A DNA stretch of 64,000 nucleotides. Origin: DATLXU01 sp035575515. GTDB lineage: Bacteria > Acidobacteriota > Blastocatellia > UBA7656. The translations under genes and the position numbers were made by a program. This document shows, in pieces, positions 40,997 to 49,913 of this stretch. Positions within the stretch are counted from its first letter, which is position 1. Each line of letters starts with the position of its first letter. The DNA is taken from positions 1 to 64,000 of the forward strand of contig DATLXU010000055.1 in NCBI GenBank assembly GCA_035575515.1, read 5' to 3'. The notes below the pieces were generated by a model. That model saw only the letters and a list, made by a program, of their open reading frames with translations. It was not told the DNA's origin and did not search any database.

Positions 40997-42238
40997 CTAT
41001 TGCCTCTCCTTCCGTTGGTTTTGATTCTCATCGAGATTCGCGGGCGGTTTAACAGGAACGCTTGACTTAGGCTCGTCCTGCGCGCCCGGCTGTTTGGCCT
41101 GCTGCTCGGCGTTCAGCTTTTGAATGATTGCTCGCTCGCGGTCGCCATCCTCCTTGCGGTTCAGCCGATAATAGACGGACGCCAGCAGCACGCGGGCTTC
41201 GACAAATTCGGGAAACTCTTTCACCACGCCTTCGAGCAAAGGCCGCGCTTCGTTCGTTTTTCCCAGCGCGACGTAAACCGCGCTGAGGTGATAGCGCGCG
41301 TACTGATCGCGCGGGCGAAGGCGAACCGCGTGAGATAAATAACCGAAAGCTTCCTCGAAGAGTTTGTCTTGTCGAAGCAGCACGCCCAGATAAAGGTTTG
41401 CGTCGAAGTCGTTCGGGTTATCGGTAAGCTCGCTTCTGAAAGCGGCTTTGGCCTTCTCCGAATCTCCCATGCGCATCAGCGCGCGCCCGTACCAGGCGCG
41501 AAGCGTGGGCAGCTTCGGGTTCAGCTCTATCGCGCGCTCAAGCTCTTTTATCGCGCCGTGCCCATCGTCGGCCACAAGCAGAATGGATCCGATCAGCAGC
41601 CGCGCTTCGGCAGAGTTCTCATCGCGAAAGACGCGATCAATCAAAACCTGTCCCCTGTCCAACTGCCCATCGCTGATGAGTGCGCTGCCGAGCAGGTAAG
41701 CCACCGTGCGGTCATCAGGGATGGCTTCGGCCAGCGGCGTGAGCAGCTCGATGACCTTCTTGTATTCGCCCAATCGCACCTGGCAGTCTGCAAGCACAAG
41801 CACGGCGCTGTGCCGTTGAGGAAGACCGCTGGCCGCCGCGAGGAATTGGTTCAATTCGGCTGCCGCTTCGGCAAACAATGCCGCTTTATAATAAGCCAGA
41901 GCGAGGTTGAAGCGAATCAACTGATTGCGAGCATCGAAGGCGAGCGCTTTTTTGTACTGCTCTATTGCGTCTTCGTAGCGACCGAGCCGCGAATAGGCTG
42001 CGCCCAGATTCGAGCGCACGTCGGCCCGATTCGGGTGCGCAGCGAGTATCTCCTGATAGCCGCGAATCGCTCCTTCTATATCTCCGGACTCATGCAATCG
42101 GGCCGCGCGGGCGAACGCCGCATCAACGTCGGTCGAATTTGTCTGAGCTGGCAGCACATGGGCTGGCGCGATGATCACACAAGCAAGCAGCGAGATTATC
42201 GCTTTTACCAGATGGCTTCGTCTGTTCCTGTTTTCCAT
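40997..42238 (-). CDS. Secreted TPR-repeat protein, paired with the next TPR gene
   Basis: This 413-residue protein has the same length as its downstream neighbour. A signal region (AIISLLACVIIAPAHVLPAQ) is followed by about nine TPR units (for example AIEQYKKALAFDARNQLIRFNLALA). It ends in a Pro/Gln/Lys-rich tail. It is the first gene of the run TPR-TPR-heptaheme-CRTAC1 and is divergent from the VWFA gene, 143 bases away. The equal length and similar plan suggest an old duplication. Confidence 0.88.
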   Translation of the reverse strand: MENRNRRSHLVKAIISLLACVIIAPAHVLPAQTNSTDVDAAFARAARLHESGDIEGAIRGYQEILAAHPNRADVRSNLGAAYSRLGRYEDAIEQYKKALAFDARNQLIRFNLALAYYKAALFAEAAAELNQFLAAASGLPQRHSAVLVLADCQVRLGEYKKVIELLTPLAEAIPDDRTVAYLLGSALISDGQLDRGQVLIDRVFRDENSAEARLLIGSILLVADDGHGAIKELERAIELNPKLPTLRAWYGRALMRMGDSEKAKAAFRSELTDNPNDFDANLYLGVLLRQDKLFEEAFGYLSHAVRLRPRDQYARYHLSAVYVALGKTNEARPLLEGVVKEFPEFVEARVLLASVYYRLNRKEDGDRERAIIQKLNAEQQAKQPGAQDEPKSSVPVKPPANLDENQNQRKERQ

Positions 42239-42381
42239 TTATTACTTCCAGCCCGATCTGAAAATCTGCGCAAAAGTATATAGTAGCTTCACTACGTTTT
42301 CCAGACCGCCGCAATTGCTGGCGTTTGCCGATAAGCTAAACTATACTTGCTCCAGCAATTTTTCATCGAGGAGTCTGCGCA

Positions 42382-44595
42382 ATGAAAGCCCATTCAAGTT
42401 TTCTTTCCGTAGTCGTGTTGAGCCTCTTTTGTTTTAATTCGATTAACGCTCAGACTCCATCGCAACAACAGCGTCAAGAAGAGACTCCGATCCGCCTTGC
42501 AGCAAATGAAGTGTCGCTCGACATCGTCGTGAAGGATAAGAAAGGCCGGTTTGTGAAAGACCTGACGGCCTCAGATTTCGAGGTCTATGAAGATGGCGTT
42601 CGCCAGAAGGTCGAGTCATTCCGCCTCGTCGTGCGCGAAGCGGCTGTGACAGGCAACAAGGCTGAACGAAAACCAGAGCCTGCGCCGCAAACCGTCTCGC
42701 CGCGAGACGATACATCGTTCGGCGTAGTCGCGCTCGTTTTCGACCGGCTCTCGCCCGAAGCCCGCGCGCTGGCGCGAAAGGCCGGATTGTCTTACGCCGA
42801 GCAAGGCACTACGACTGGCGATTACACGGGCGTGTTCGCGATAGACCAATCGCTGCGCACGATTCAACCATTCACCGATAATGCCGAGATGGTTAAACAA
42901 GCGGTGGAGCGGGCTACATCCACCGCTACTTCCGTTTATGCATCAAGCGGCGCAAAGATTCGCGATCTGTCCAGCAGAAGCACGGCGCTCGATCAGCAAA
43001 TCTCTTCTCAGGAATCTGCGGCGGCTGAGGCGGGCGCGGACCGCAACAGCGCGGGAGCGGCGGCGGCAGGCGCGGCGATTGGACAAGCAGCAGCTCAGCA
43101 GGCGCTCATCGAAATGCAGGTGCGCATAGCAGAGAACTTCGAAGCTCTAGAGCGCGACCAGCAGGGATTTGCCACCATCAACAGTTTGCTTGCTGTTATA
43201 ACCTCAATGCGAAACCTTCCCGGAAGGAAGACGATAATCTTCTTCTCCGAAGGTCTGGCGCTCCCGCCGTCTGTGCAGACGAAATTCCCCGCCGTCATCA
43301 ATGCGGCGAACCGCGCCAGCGTCAGCATCTACGCGATTGACTCCGCCGGACTGCGCATCGAAAGCGGCACAGCCGAAGCCGCTCAGGAGATCAACTCGCT
43401 TGCTGCGCGACGCATGCAACAGGCCGCCAGAGGCAACGACCGTATAACGTCAGCGCCATACACGAAGGCACTTGAGCGCAACGAAGACTTGCTGCGGCTC
43501 GACCCCCGCAACGGTCTCGGCACGCTGGCCGATGAGACTGGCGGCTTTCTCATTCACGATACGAATGATCTGGTGGCCGGGCTTCGCCGCATTGACGACG
43601 ACATGCACGGATACTATATGCTCACATACGTGCCGAAGAATGACGACTACGACGGCAAGTTCCGGCACATCACGGTGAAGCTGAGCCGCCCAAACCTCGA
43701 AGCACAGACGCGCAAGGGGTATTACGCAGTTGAATCAATCGGCTCGTGGCCTGTGCTAGATTACGAAGCGCCAGCCATTGCGGCGCTGCGCCGCGCGCGT
43801 TCGGATTTGAACGCTTCTTCGCTCAGAGCAGCGGCGATGAGTTTCCCCGCGACAAATAAGCCGGGGCTTACGGTGGTTCTTGCCGAAGCGCCGCTTTCGT
43901 CGTTCACGCTCGCGCCGGCCAACGATAAGAAAACTTACAATGCTGATTTTTCCATCGTAGCAATTGTCAGGGACGAATCCAGACAGGTTGTTCAAAAACT
44001 CAGCCAGCACTATCCGCTGAGCGGCCCTGCGGATAAGCTCGAAGCTGCAAAAAGAGGAGATGTTCTGTTCTACCGCGAGATGCGGCTCAAGCCGGGCCGT
44101 TACACAATCGAGTTTGTCGCGTACGACGCGCCGACGGGCAAGGCCAGCGTTCGGACGGCTGATCTCGAAGTCGCCCCCTTTGACGAAACCAAACCGCGTT
44201 TGAGCAGCGTCGTCGTGCTCAAGCGAGCCGAACGACTCACCCCGAATGAACAGAAGAAGGATCAGCCATTTCACTTCGGGGATACGGTCGTCTATCCGAA
44301 TCTGGGCGAGCCTGTTTTGAAGTCGCAAGCTAAACAGCTTGCGTTCTTCTTCACGGCATGGCAGGCCAAAGGCTCTGCCGGACCGTTGAAGCTGACGTTA
44401 GAGATTTTTCAGAATGGTCGCCGCCTCGGTCAGACTTCGGGGCAACTTCCCTCGCCCGACGAGCAGGGTCGCATCAAGTATGCCAGCGCGCTGCCGCTCG
44501 ACAGCTTCGAGCCTGCAGTTTATGAATTAAAGATAACCGTGAGCGACGCCGCGGCGAGCGTCAGCCGATCAACTCGCTTCACGGTGCAGCCTTAG
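42382..44595 (+). CDS. Secreted VWFA-related protein, acidobacterial type
   Basis: The 737-residue protein starts with a signal peptide (SFLSVVVLSLFCFNSINAQ) and then the acidobacterial VWFA-related region: VSLDIVVKDKKGRFVKDLTASDFEVYEDGV, with FDRLSPEARALARKAGL further on. The domain runs to about residue 460 (GYYMLTYVPKNDDYDGKFRHITVKL). An Ala/Ser-rich insertion lies near residues 190-235. The C-terminal third is beta-rich without a known motif. GAGGAG lies eight bases before the ATG. Members of this family are secreted proteins of unknown role, numerous in Acidobacteriota. Confidence 0.9.
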   Translation: MKAHSSFLSVVVLSLFCFNSINAQTPSQQQRQEETPIRLAANEVSLDIVVKDKKGRFVKDLTASDFEVYEDGVRQKVESFRLVVREAAVTGNKAERKPEPAPQTVSPRDDTSFGVVALVFDRLSPEARALARKAGLSYAEQGTTTGDYTGVFAIDQSLRTIQPFTDNAEMVKQAVERATSTATSVYASSGAKIRDLSSRSTALDQQISSQESAAAEAGADRNSAGAAAAGAAIGQAAAQQALIEMQVRIAENFEALERDQQGFATINSLLAVITSMRNLPGRKTIIFFSEGLALPPSVQTKFPAVINAANRASVSIYAIDSAGLRIESGTAEAAQEINSLAARRMQQAARGNDRITSAPYTKALERNEDLLRLDPRNGLGTLADETGGFLIHDTNDLVAGLRRIDDDMHGYYMLTYVPKNDDYDGKFRHITVKLSRPNLEAQTRKGYYAVESIGSWPVLDYEAPAIAALRRARSDLNASSLRAAAMSFPATNKPGLTVVLAEAPLSSFTLAPANDKKTYNADFSIVAIVRDESRQVVQKLSQHYPLSGPADKLEAAKRGDVLFYREMRLKPGRYTIEFVAYDAPTGKASVRTADLEVAPFDETKPRLSSVVVLKRAERLTPNEQKKDQPFHFGDTVVYPNLGEPVLKSQAKQLAFFFTAWQAKGSAGPLKLTLEIFQNGRRLGQTSGQLPSPDEQGRIKYASALPLDSFEPAVYELKITVSDAAASVSRSTRFTVQP

Positions 44596-44663
44596 AGGAT
44601 AGATCAAAGCCATTTCTCATGCATAAGGCCCGAAGCGCCTGTTGTAATTCTTGCTTCTGTTAA

Positions 44664-45701
44664 TTATCGCTTCGATCCGCGCTTAAGTTTGCTTTGTAGC
44701 TCTTCGATCAACTGCCTGGCTTCTTTTACGTATTCGCCTCGCGGAGACTCTTGAAGATAAGATTGAAGCGAACGTAAAGCTTCGGCAGCCTCTTCGCGCG
44801 CCAGGTGAACCCGCGCAAGATGATAATGCGCAGCCGCGCACTCAGCGCCACCCATTATCAACGCCTTCGCCAACTCGCGTTCAGCGCCCGTCACATCTCC
44901 CGTTTCCAGCAGCGCAAAACCCAGCCACAACCGCGCGGTCGGGCGCGAGCTATCAATGGCCATCGCTTCATTCAAACGCGAAATCGCGTCCGCATAATCC
45001 CGGCGCTCGATTCGCACAAGTCCAAGATTGAACTTCGCGTTGAAGTTTTTCGGGTCCTGCTCAAGCACGCTGCGAAAGCTCTCTTCCGCTTCGTCCAGTC
45101 GCTTGAGCTTGAGGTATTGCGCGCCAAGATCGTTGCGCGCAGCGATGTAGTGCGGAAAAATCGAAAGCGCCTGCTCGAAGTGTGCGGCGGCTCCGGCGAA
45201 GTCACCCTTGCCTACGAGCCTCACTCCCTGCTCGTATTCCCTTTTCGCCGCCGCGGGAACCTGCTGATGCAACTCGGCGGCAGAGATGACTCTCGCACCG
45301 GTGCGCGTCGCCATTAGAGATTTCTTTTCGCGCAACTGTAGCGTCAGCTCCCACACTATTCCGCGACCGAGCAGAACCTTTTCAACCGCCGGATCAAACT
45401 CCGTGCCGTCAACTTCGGCCTGCACGTAGTAGACGCCTTCGCTCAGGTTGTCGAATCGAAACTCGCCGTGCTTGTTGCTGTAGAGAGTAGAGAGGATGCT
45501 CTGCGAGTTCTTAAGGGTAATCTTAACATTGCGGTCAGCCGAAAGTCCTGAAGGGAGGGTCACGCGCCCCTCGATGACCGCGTTATTCGTGTCGGCTGAA
45601 ACCGCACTTGGAGGTCCCTGTGACGAATGCTGCGCGCATACGGTTGCAGCGAGCGTAAAGCACAAAGCCATCTCAATGCAGGCGCAGGCAATTCTTCTCA
45701 T
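44664..45701 (-). CDS. Secreted TPR protein with N-terminal carboxypeptidase-regulatory-like domain
   Basis: The 345-residue protein has a signal peptide, then a beta-sandwich like the CarboxypepD regulatory fold (AVIEGRVTLPSGLSADRNVKITL, YSNKHGEFRFDNLSEGVYYVQA). A run of TPR units follows (from about 150, AAAHFEQALSIFPHYIAARNDLGA). The first domain is of the same kind as the N-terminus of the TonB receptor encoded 114 bases upstream on the same strand. A strong hairpin separates the two genes, so it may be read separately. Confidence 0.85.
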   Translation of the reverse strand: MRRIACACIEMALCFTLAATVCAQHSSQGPPSAVSADTNNAVIEGRVTLPSGLSADRNVKITLKNSQSILSTLYSNKHGEFRFDNLSEGVYYVQAEVDGTEFDPAVEKVLLGRGIVWELTLQLREKKSLMATRTGARVISAAELHQQVPAAAKREYEQGVRLVGKGDFAGAAAHFEQALSIFPHYIAARNDLGAQYLKLKRLDEAEESFRSVLEQDPKNFNAKFNLGLVRIERRDYADAISRLNEAMAIDSSRPTARLWLGFALLETGDVTGAERELAKALIMGGAECAAAHYHLARVHLAREEAAEALRSLQSYLQESPRGEYVKEARQLIEELQSKLKRGSKR

Positions 45702-45752
45702 AAAACAGTCCCCTCGAAAGTTCGCTCTTCACAAGACTACTACAAAGAGGAA

Positions 45753-45786
45753 CGGCGCGAGAAGCGCATGGAAGCCTCTCGCGCCG
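45753..45786 (-). terminator. Terminator-like hairpin after the TonB receptor gene
   Basis: CGGCGCGAGA and TCTCGCGCCG pair perfectly over ten bases, with a 14-base loop. On the minus strand the stem is followed by TTCCTCTTT, a mixed pyrimidine run. It lies 29 bases after the receptor stop. Confidence 0.65.
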
Positions 45787-45815
45787 AAGTTTGATTCAAT
45801 CCTTTGGCCGTCCGA

Positions 45816-48800
45816 TTAGTAGTAGAACTTGAACGCGAATTCCACTATGCGTCGGCCATGCTTGTTGACGATCTTACCGAAGTTCTGAAGAGTTTCATCT
45901 GTGAACCTGAAGCCCTTCGTCGGGTCGCACGGGTTGGAGGTTCCGCCTGCGCCGTTGGGAACCTGCACCCTCTCGTTGCAGACGGTGTTGAGCGTGAGGT
46001 AGATGTCGCTCGCGCCCAAGCCGCCCGTCACCCCTATCTGTGTCGGATAGGCCTGATTGAAGATATTGAAGAACCCTGCGCGGAACTGGAACTTCTTAGA
46101 CTCGCTGATCTCGAAATTCTTGAAGAACGAGACGTCGAAGTTGCTCCGGCTTGGCGTCCTCAAATAAAACGGCGGTTGAGACGGTCCCGTGTTCGGGAAC
46201 GAGGGAATCTGAATGGCGCTAAGATCGAACACCTTCTGCCCGATCCCGGAGCCGCCCTTCTGCGGATTCGCAAGGTAGACGGGCGTAACCGCGCCTATGC
46301 TTGCGCCCGCGCCAGAGCCATTGAATGCGTCGGAGCCATACCAAGCCAAGGCTTGGCCGGTTGACGCTATGTCGCCGCTGAACCTCAGGCGGATCGGTAT
46401 GCCGCTCTGGAACGTCGTGATGCCGGACATCTGCCATCCGTCGAGGAACCCGCGCAAGACCGCGTGGTCGAGCATGCCGCGCGCAAGCTTCGGCAGGATG
46501 TAGTTGTACGACAGGTTGAAGATGTGTGTGCGGTCAAAGGGCAATATGCCCCAGCTCCTGTTTCGCGTATCAATGGGGTCGGCCCATGCGGCCCCATCGC
46601 TTTCATTGACGGCGACCGTCCCTAACGCTTTGCCGAAGGTGTATGTGGCAAAGTACTGAAGGTTCTTGCCCGACTGATGGCTCAAGGTCGCCTGCAACGA
46701 GTGATAGGTCGAGGTCCCCGTGAACTGGAAGACGCCCACTGTGCTGTAGGCCGAGAACGGCCTGAACTGCTTAAGCACGGAGCTGTCAAGCCCTGCGCGG
46801 TTGACCGGGCTGGACAGATTAATGCCGTTCACCGTACCGCTCAGCAGCCTGCCGAGAGGAATGATGTTTATGTTCCTCTGCTGGGGCAGATGTCTCCCTT
46901 GAGTGCCGACATAAGCGACCGTGAAGAGGTTGTTCATAGGCAGTCGCTTCTCTATGGTCAAGCTCATGTTGGCGACTCTTGGGATGTCGTTTGAGTTGAT
47001 GTCGCGGGAGCTGACGTTGACGTTCGCGATTGAGGAGAATGGATCGACATTCTTCAGGTCGCTGAACTTCAACCCTCCAGGCGCCGCCCACGGAGTGTCA
47101 ATGGTCGCGCTGTACATGTTGGGCATCTGTCCGCTGGAGTAATAATCGTAGTTGCCCTGCACGCGGTTGTAGAACAACCCTGCGCCAGCCCTCACCACAA
47201 GGTCGCCTTTGCCTCCAACATCCCACGCAAAATTCAGACGCGGCATCCAGGCCACTGGCGGGTTATCAAGGACGCCCTTGGGAATCTCGCCGCGGGCGGC
47301 CAGCTTGAAGCCGTTCGGCCTACTGCGGTCGCCGTTTATGAAGATGCCTTGGCTCGGATCGTAGGCCCTCGGGTCGAACAACACGCCGAGCCCTTTTCGC
47401 TCAAAGTTGTTCGGCAGGTAAGCGACGCGCAATCCGTACTCCAGCGTGAAGTTCGGTCTTACCTTCCAACTGTCTTGAGCGTAGAACTCGTAGTTGTAGT
47501 AACGGAAGTTATCAATCGGGCGGTCCGTAGCCTGAGTGAACTCAATTGGTCGCCCGACAAACAGGTCGCCGTAGTTGTTGCCGGTGAAATTCTGGCCCCA
47601 CTGCGCGACTGTTATGAAAGTGTCGTGATTCGACTGCTGCCGCTTGTTCGCCTGCTCGATGAACGCGCCGAACTTCAGCGTGTGCGTGTTGTGAACTTTC
47701 GACAGGTTATCGGTAATGGCGAAGCTGTCGTTCCAGGCAAGTATCGGGTATCCGTAGGCGGTCAACAGATTGCCGCCGATTCCGCTGCCCCACGCGTCAA
47801 TGACGCCGACGGGCACAAACGGGTTGCTGCCCGGAAAGAATCCGACCTTCTCCAACCCCAGCGCCGCGTATGACACTTTATCGGGATCGGCGTAGTTGTA
47901 ATTGAGCTTCAGCTTGCTTGCGCTGAACAACACCTCATTGGTCATTGTCGGGTTGACGATGTTCGTCAGGTTGACGACGAAAGAACGACCGAGGTTATCG
48001 CTCTGAAGCTTGCCCGGAATTTCGTAGTTCGACGAATCCCACCAGAGTCCGCGCGGGAAACCCTGCTTCTCAAACTCGCGAGCAAGGCGCACGTAGAGCT
48101 TGGTCTTGTCGCTGACGTTGTAGTCAAAGCGCGAGGTGAACTGGTTGCGGTCGTTCGGCCTCAGCACGCTGTAGACATAATTGTAGCGGTTGTTGGGGTC
48201 ATTGAAATTCGGCGCAGGGAACAAATTGAGCAGAGCTTTGCCGAACGGGTCCATGCACGGAGCAAGGTTGTTGTTCGGCGCAGGCTGTCCGGCCCCGACG
48301 CCGTTTATAGTGCAGCCCGGCGGGACGAGAACCGTTCTGCCCTGATTGAGGTTCGCCCCCGGCCCTGTGAGCAGCTCGCTGAAATCGCCTTGCCGTTGCT
48401 TCAGCGTGGGGACGACGCTCAAGCTCGAGCCTTCGTCAACTCGCTGGTAGTAATATTCATACCCGGCGAAGAAGAATAGTTTATCCCGGTTGCGGTTGAA
48501 CTTTGTCCAAGGAAGCAGGACAGGCCCTCCGATGTTTCCACCCGGATAGTTGTACTTGCTCTTAGGGCGGTCAATGCCGTTGATGCTGTTGGAGCGATCA
48601 TTGGCCTGAAAGTGATAGTCGCGTATGTAATCGTAGATCGAGCCGTGAAAGGCGCTGCTTCCGCCTTTCGTCGTGGCGCTTATCTGGACGGCGCTCGTGC
48701 CGTGCTCAGCAGCGTAATTGCTCGTCTGAACCTTCACCTCCTGCACCATGTCAGGATTGGCGGTTATGATGGTTCCGTTATTGGAGCCGATGTCCATCAT

Positions 48801-49499
48801 TCGCGAGCCGTCAACCGTCACGGTGTTCTGCTCGCCTCGCAGACCGTTTACGTGGTACTGGCTGTTAGCGTTAGCGCCGCCGCCGAAGGAAATGCTTTCG
48901 AGCGCGGTGTTGTCGGGAGCAACAACGCCGGGCAGAATGCGCAGCAACTCCAGAGAGCTGCGGCTGATGATTGAGAGGTTGTCTATCTGCTTCGCCGTGA
49001 TCGTATTCTCTTTGGCGCCCGTCTCGGTCTGGAGTTGCTCGGCCTGAGCTTGCACCGTGACGGTTTCGCTTGCTGCCCCAACCTCCAATGAAATGTCCAG
49101 CCCGCGCGTGTCGGCGGGGCTTAAGACAATGCCTTTCTGTTCGGAGACTTTGAACCCCGAAGCTTCTACCCTCACGGTGTAGGTGCCGGGATTCACGGAG
49201 CTGAATGTATAGAACCCCTCGTCGTTTGTTTTGGTTTTGCGTTCGTCCTTAGTAGCCTCGTTGATGAGAGTGACGCTGACGTCGGGGACGACAGCGCCCG
49301 ATGGGTCCGTGACCCTTCCCCTCAATGTCGCGCTGCCTGTGGCCTGGCCAAGAGCCGTAACCGCCAGCGCAAACACTAACGAGACACTCAGGAGCGGACG
49401 CCGTAGCAGCAAAATTAACAAGCCTCTCGCCACTCGAAGACAAACTTCAAGCGCTCCAAGCGACGGTGCTCGTCCGAAATTTCTGATTGGTGTCCTCAT
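45816..49499 (-). CDS. TonB-dependent outer-membrane receptor with carboxypeptidase-regulatory domain
   Basis: The 1227-residue protein has a long basic N-terminus and a signal helix (PLLSVSLVFALAVTALGQ). A CarboxypepD regulatory domain follows (SATLRGRVTDPSGAVVPDVSV to about residue 125), then a plug domain (IDNLSIISRSSLELLRILPGV) and a large barrel ending in EFAFKFYY, an aromatic C-terminus as in outer-membrane barrels. The length is typical of the acidobacterial receptors of this class. The ATG at 49499 has GGAGGA six bases upstream; the open frame extends further up without a good site. It probably takes up large sugar or peptide ligands; the link to hemicellulose is by position only. No SusD-like partner is present. 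Confidence 0.9.
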   Translation of the reverse strand: MRTPIRNFGRAPSLGALEVCLRVARGLLILLLRRPLLSVSLVFALAVTALGQATGSATLRGRVTDPSGAVVPDVSVTLINEATKDERKTKTNDEGFYTFSSVNPGTYTVRVEASGFKVSEQKGIVLSPADTRGLDISLEVGAASETVTVQAQAEQLQTETGAKENTITAKQIDNLSIISRSSLELLRILPGVVAPDNTALESISFGGGANANSQYHVNGLRGEQNTVTVDGSRMMDIGSNNGTIITANPDMVQEVKVQTSNYAAEHGTSAVQISATTKGGSSAFHGSIYDYIRDYHFQANDRSNSINGIDRPKSKYNYPGGNIGGPVLLPWTKFNRNRDKLFFFAGYEYYYQRVDEGSSLSVVPTLKQRQGDFSELLTGPGANLNQGRTVLVPPGCTINGVGAGQPAPNNNLAPCMDPFGKALLNLFPAPNFNDPNNRYNYVYSVLRPNDRNQFTSRFDYNVSDKTKLYVRLAREFEKQGFPRGLWWDSSNYEIPGKLQSDNLGRSFVVNLTNIVNPTMTNEVLFSASKLKLNYNYADPDKVSYAALGLEKVGFFPGSNPFVPVGVIDAWGSGIGGNLLTAYGYPILAWNDSFAITDNLSKVHNTHTLKFGAFIEQANKRQQSNHDTFITVAQWGQNFTGNNYGDLFVGRPIEFTQATDRPIDNFRYYNYEFYAQDSWKVRPNFTLEYGLRVAYLPNNFERKGLGVLFDPRAYDPSQGIFINGDRSRPNGFKLAARGEIPKGVLDNPPVAWMPRLNFAWDVGGKGDLVVRAGAGLFYNRVQGNYDYYSSGQMPNMYSATIDTPWAAPGGLKFSDLKNVDPFSSIANVNVSSRDINSNDIPRVANMSLTIEKRLPMNNLFTVAYVGTQGRHLPQQRNINIIPLGRLLSGTVNGINLSSPVNRAGLDSSVLKQFRPFSAYSTVGVFQFTGTSTYHSLQATLSHQSGKNLQYFATYTFGKALGTVAVNESDGAAWADPIDTRNRSWGILPFDRTHIFNLSYNYILPKLARGMLDHAVLRGFLDGWQMSGITTFQSGIPIRLRFSGDIASTGQALAWYGSDAFNGSGAGASIGAVTPVYLANPQKGGSGIGQKVFDLSAIQIPSFPNTGPSQPPFYLRTPSRSNFDVSFFKNFEISESKKFQFRAGFFNIFNQAYPTQIGVTGGLGASDIYLTLNTVCNERVQVPNGAGGTSNPCDPTKGFRFTDETLQNFGKIVNKHGRRIVEFAFKFYY

Positions 49500-49913
49500 A
49501 GTCTTCCTCCAAAGCTTTGAGCGGAAAAGTTGATAAACAAGAATCAAGACGCAGGGCTGCGAGCGCACAAACGGAAGGGACTGTCTTCGATTATATGTCA
49601 CAAGCACCAGTTGCGGCCTCCGGAAACCGCTACACCGACATGTAACTCGACTTAATCAAAACGCGAATTGATTTCCAGTGAGGAAGCTAAAACCTAAGCA
49701 AGGAGCTTCTATCCCCCGCTAATGAGCCGAACGACCGATGACACTCACTACCTATTTAACAAACCTAAAAGTGCAGGTATCTTGAAAGACTGCTTTGTTG
49801 TAAGACCCGACAAAAGTATCATCATATCCGTGCGTTGTCAAGAAATTTCCTCCGCCTGATTCCTGTTGCCGATTCGGATGAGCAAGCTCTGAATTGTGCG
49901 TAAGGTCAAAATC
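49500..49913. other. Promoter and long leader of the TonB receptor, no gene
   Basis: These 414 bases lie between the receptor start and the end of the ROK gene, both on the minus strand. A strong promoter at 49813-49841 would give a leader of about 300 nt before the receptor ATG. No known riboswitch pattern was recognised in the leader. Confidence 0.6.
49813..49841 (-). promoter_or_regulatory. Sigma70-type promoter for the TonB receptor
   Basis: On the minus strand a perfect TTGACA (49836-49841) is followed after exactly 17 bases by TACTTT (49813-49818), which matches TATAAT at four of six positions. It is the best -35/-10 pair seen in the window. The predicted start of transcription lies near 49806. 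Confidence 0.65.
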
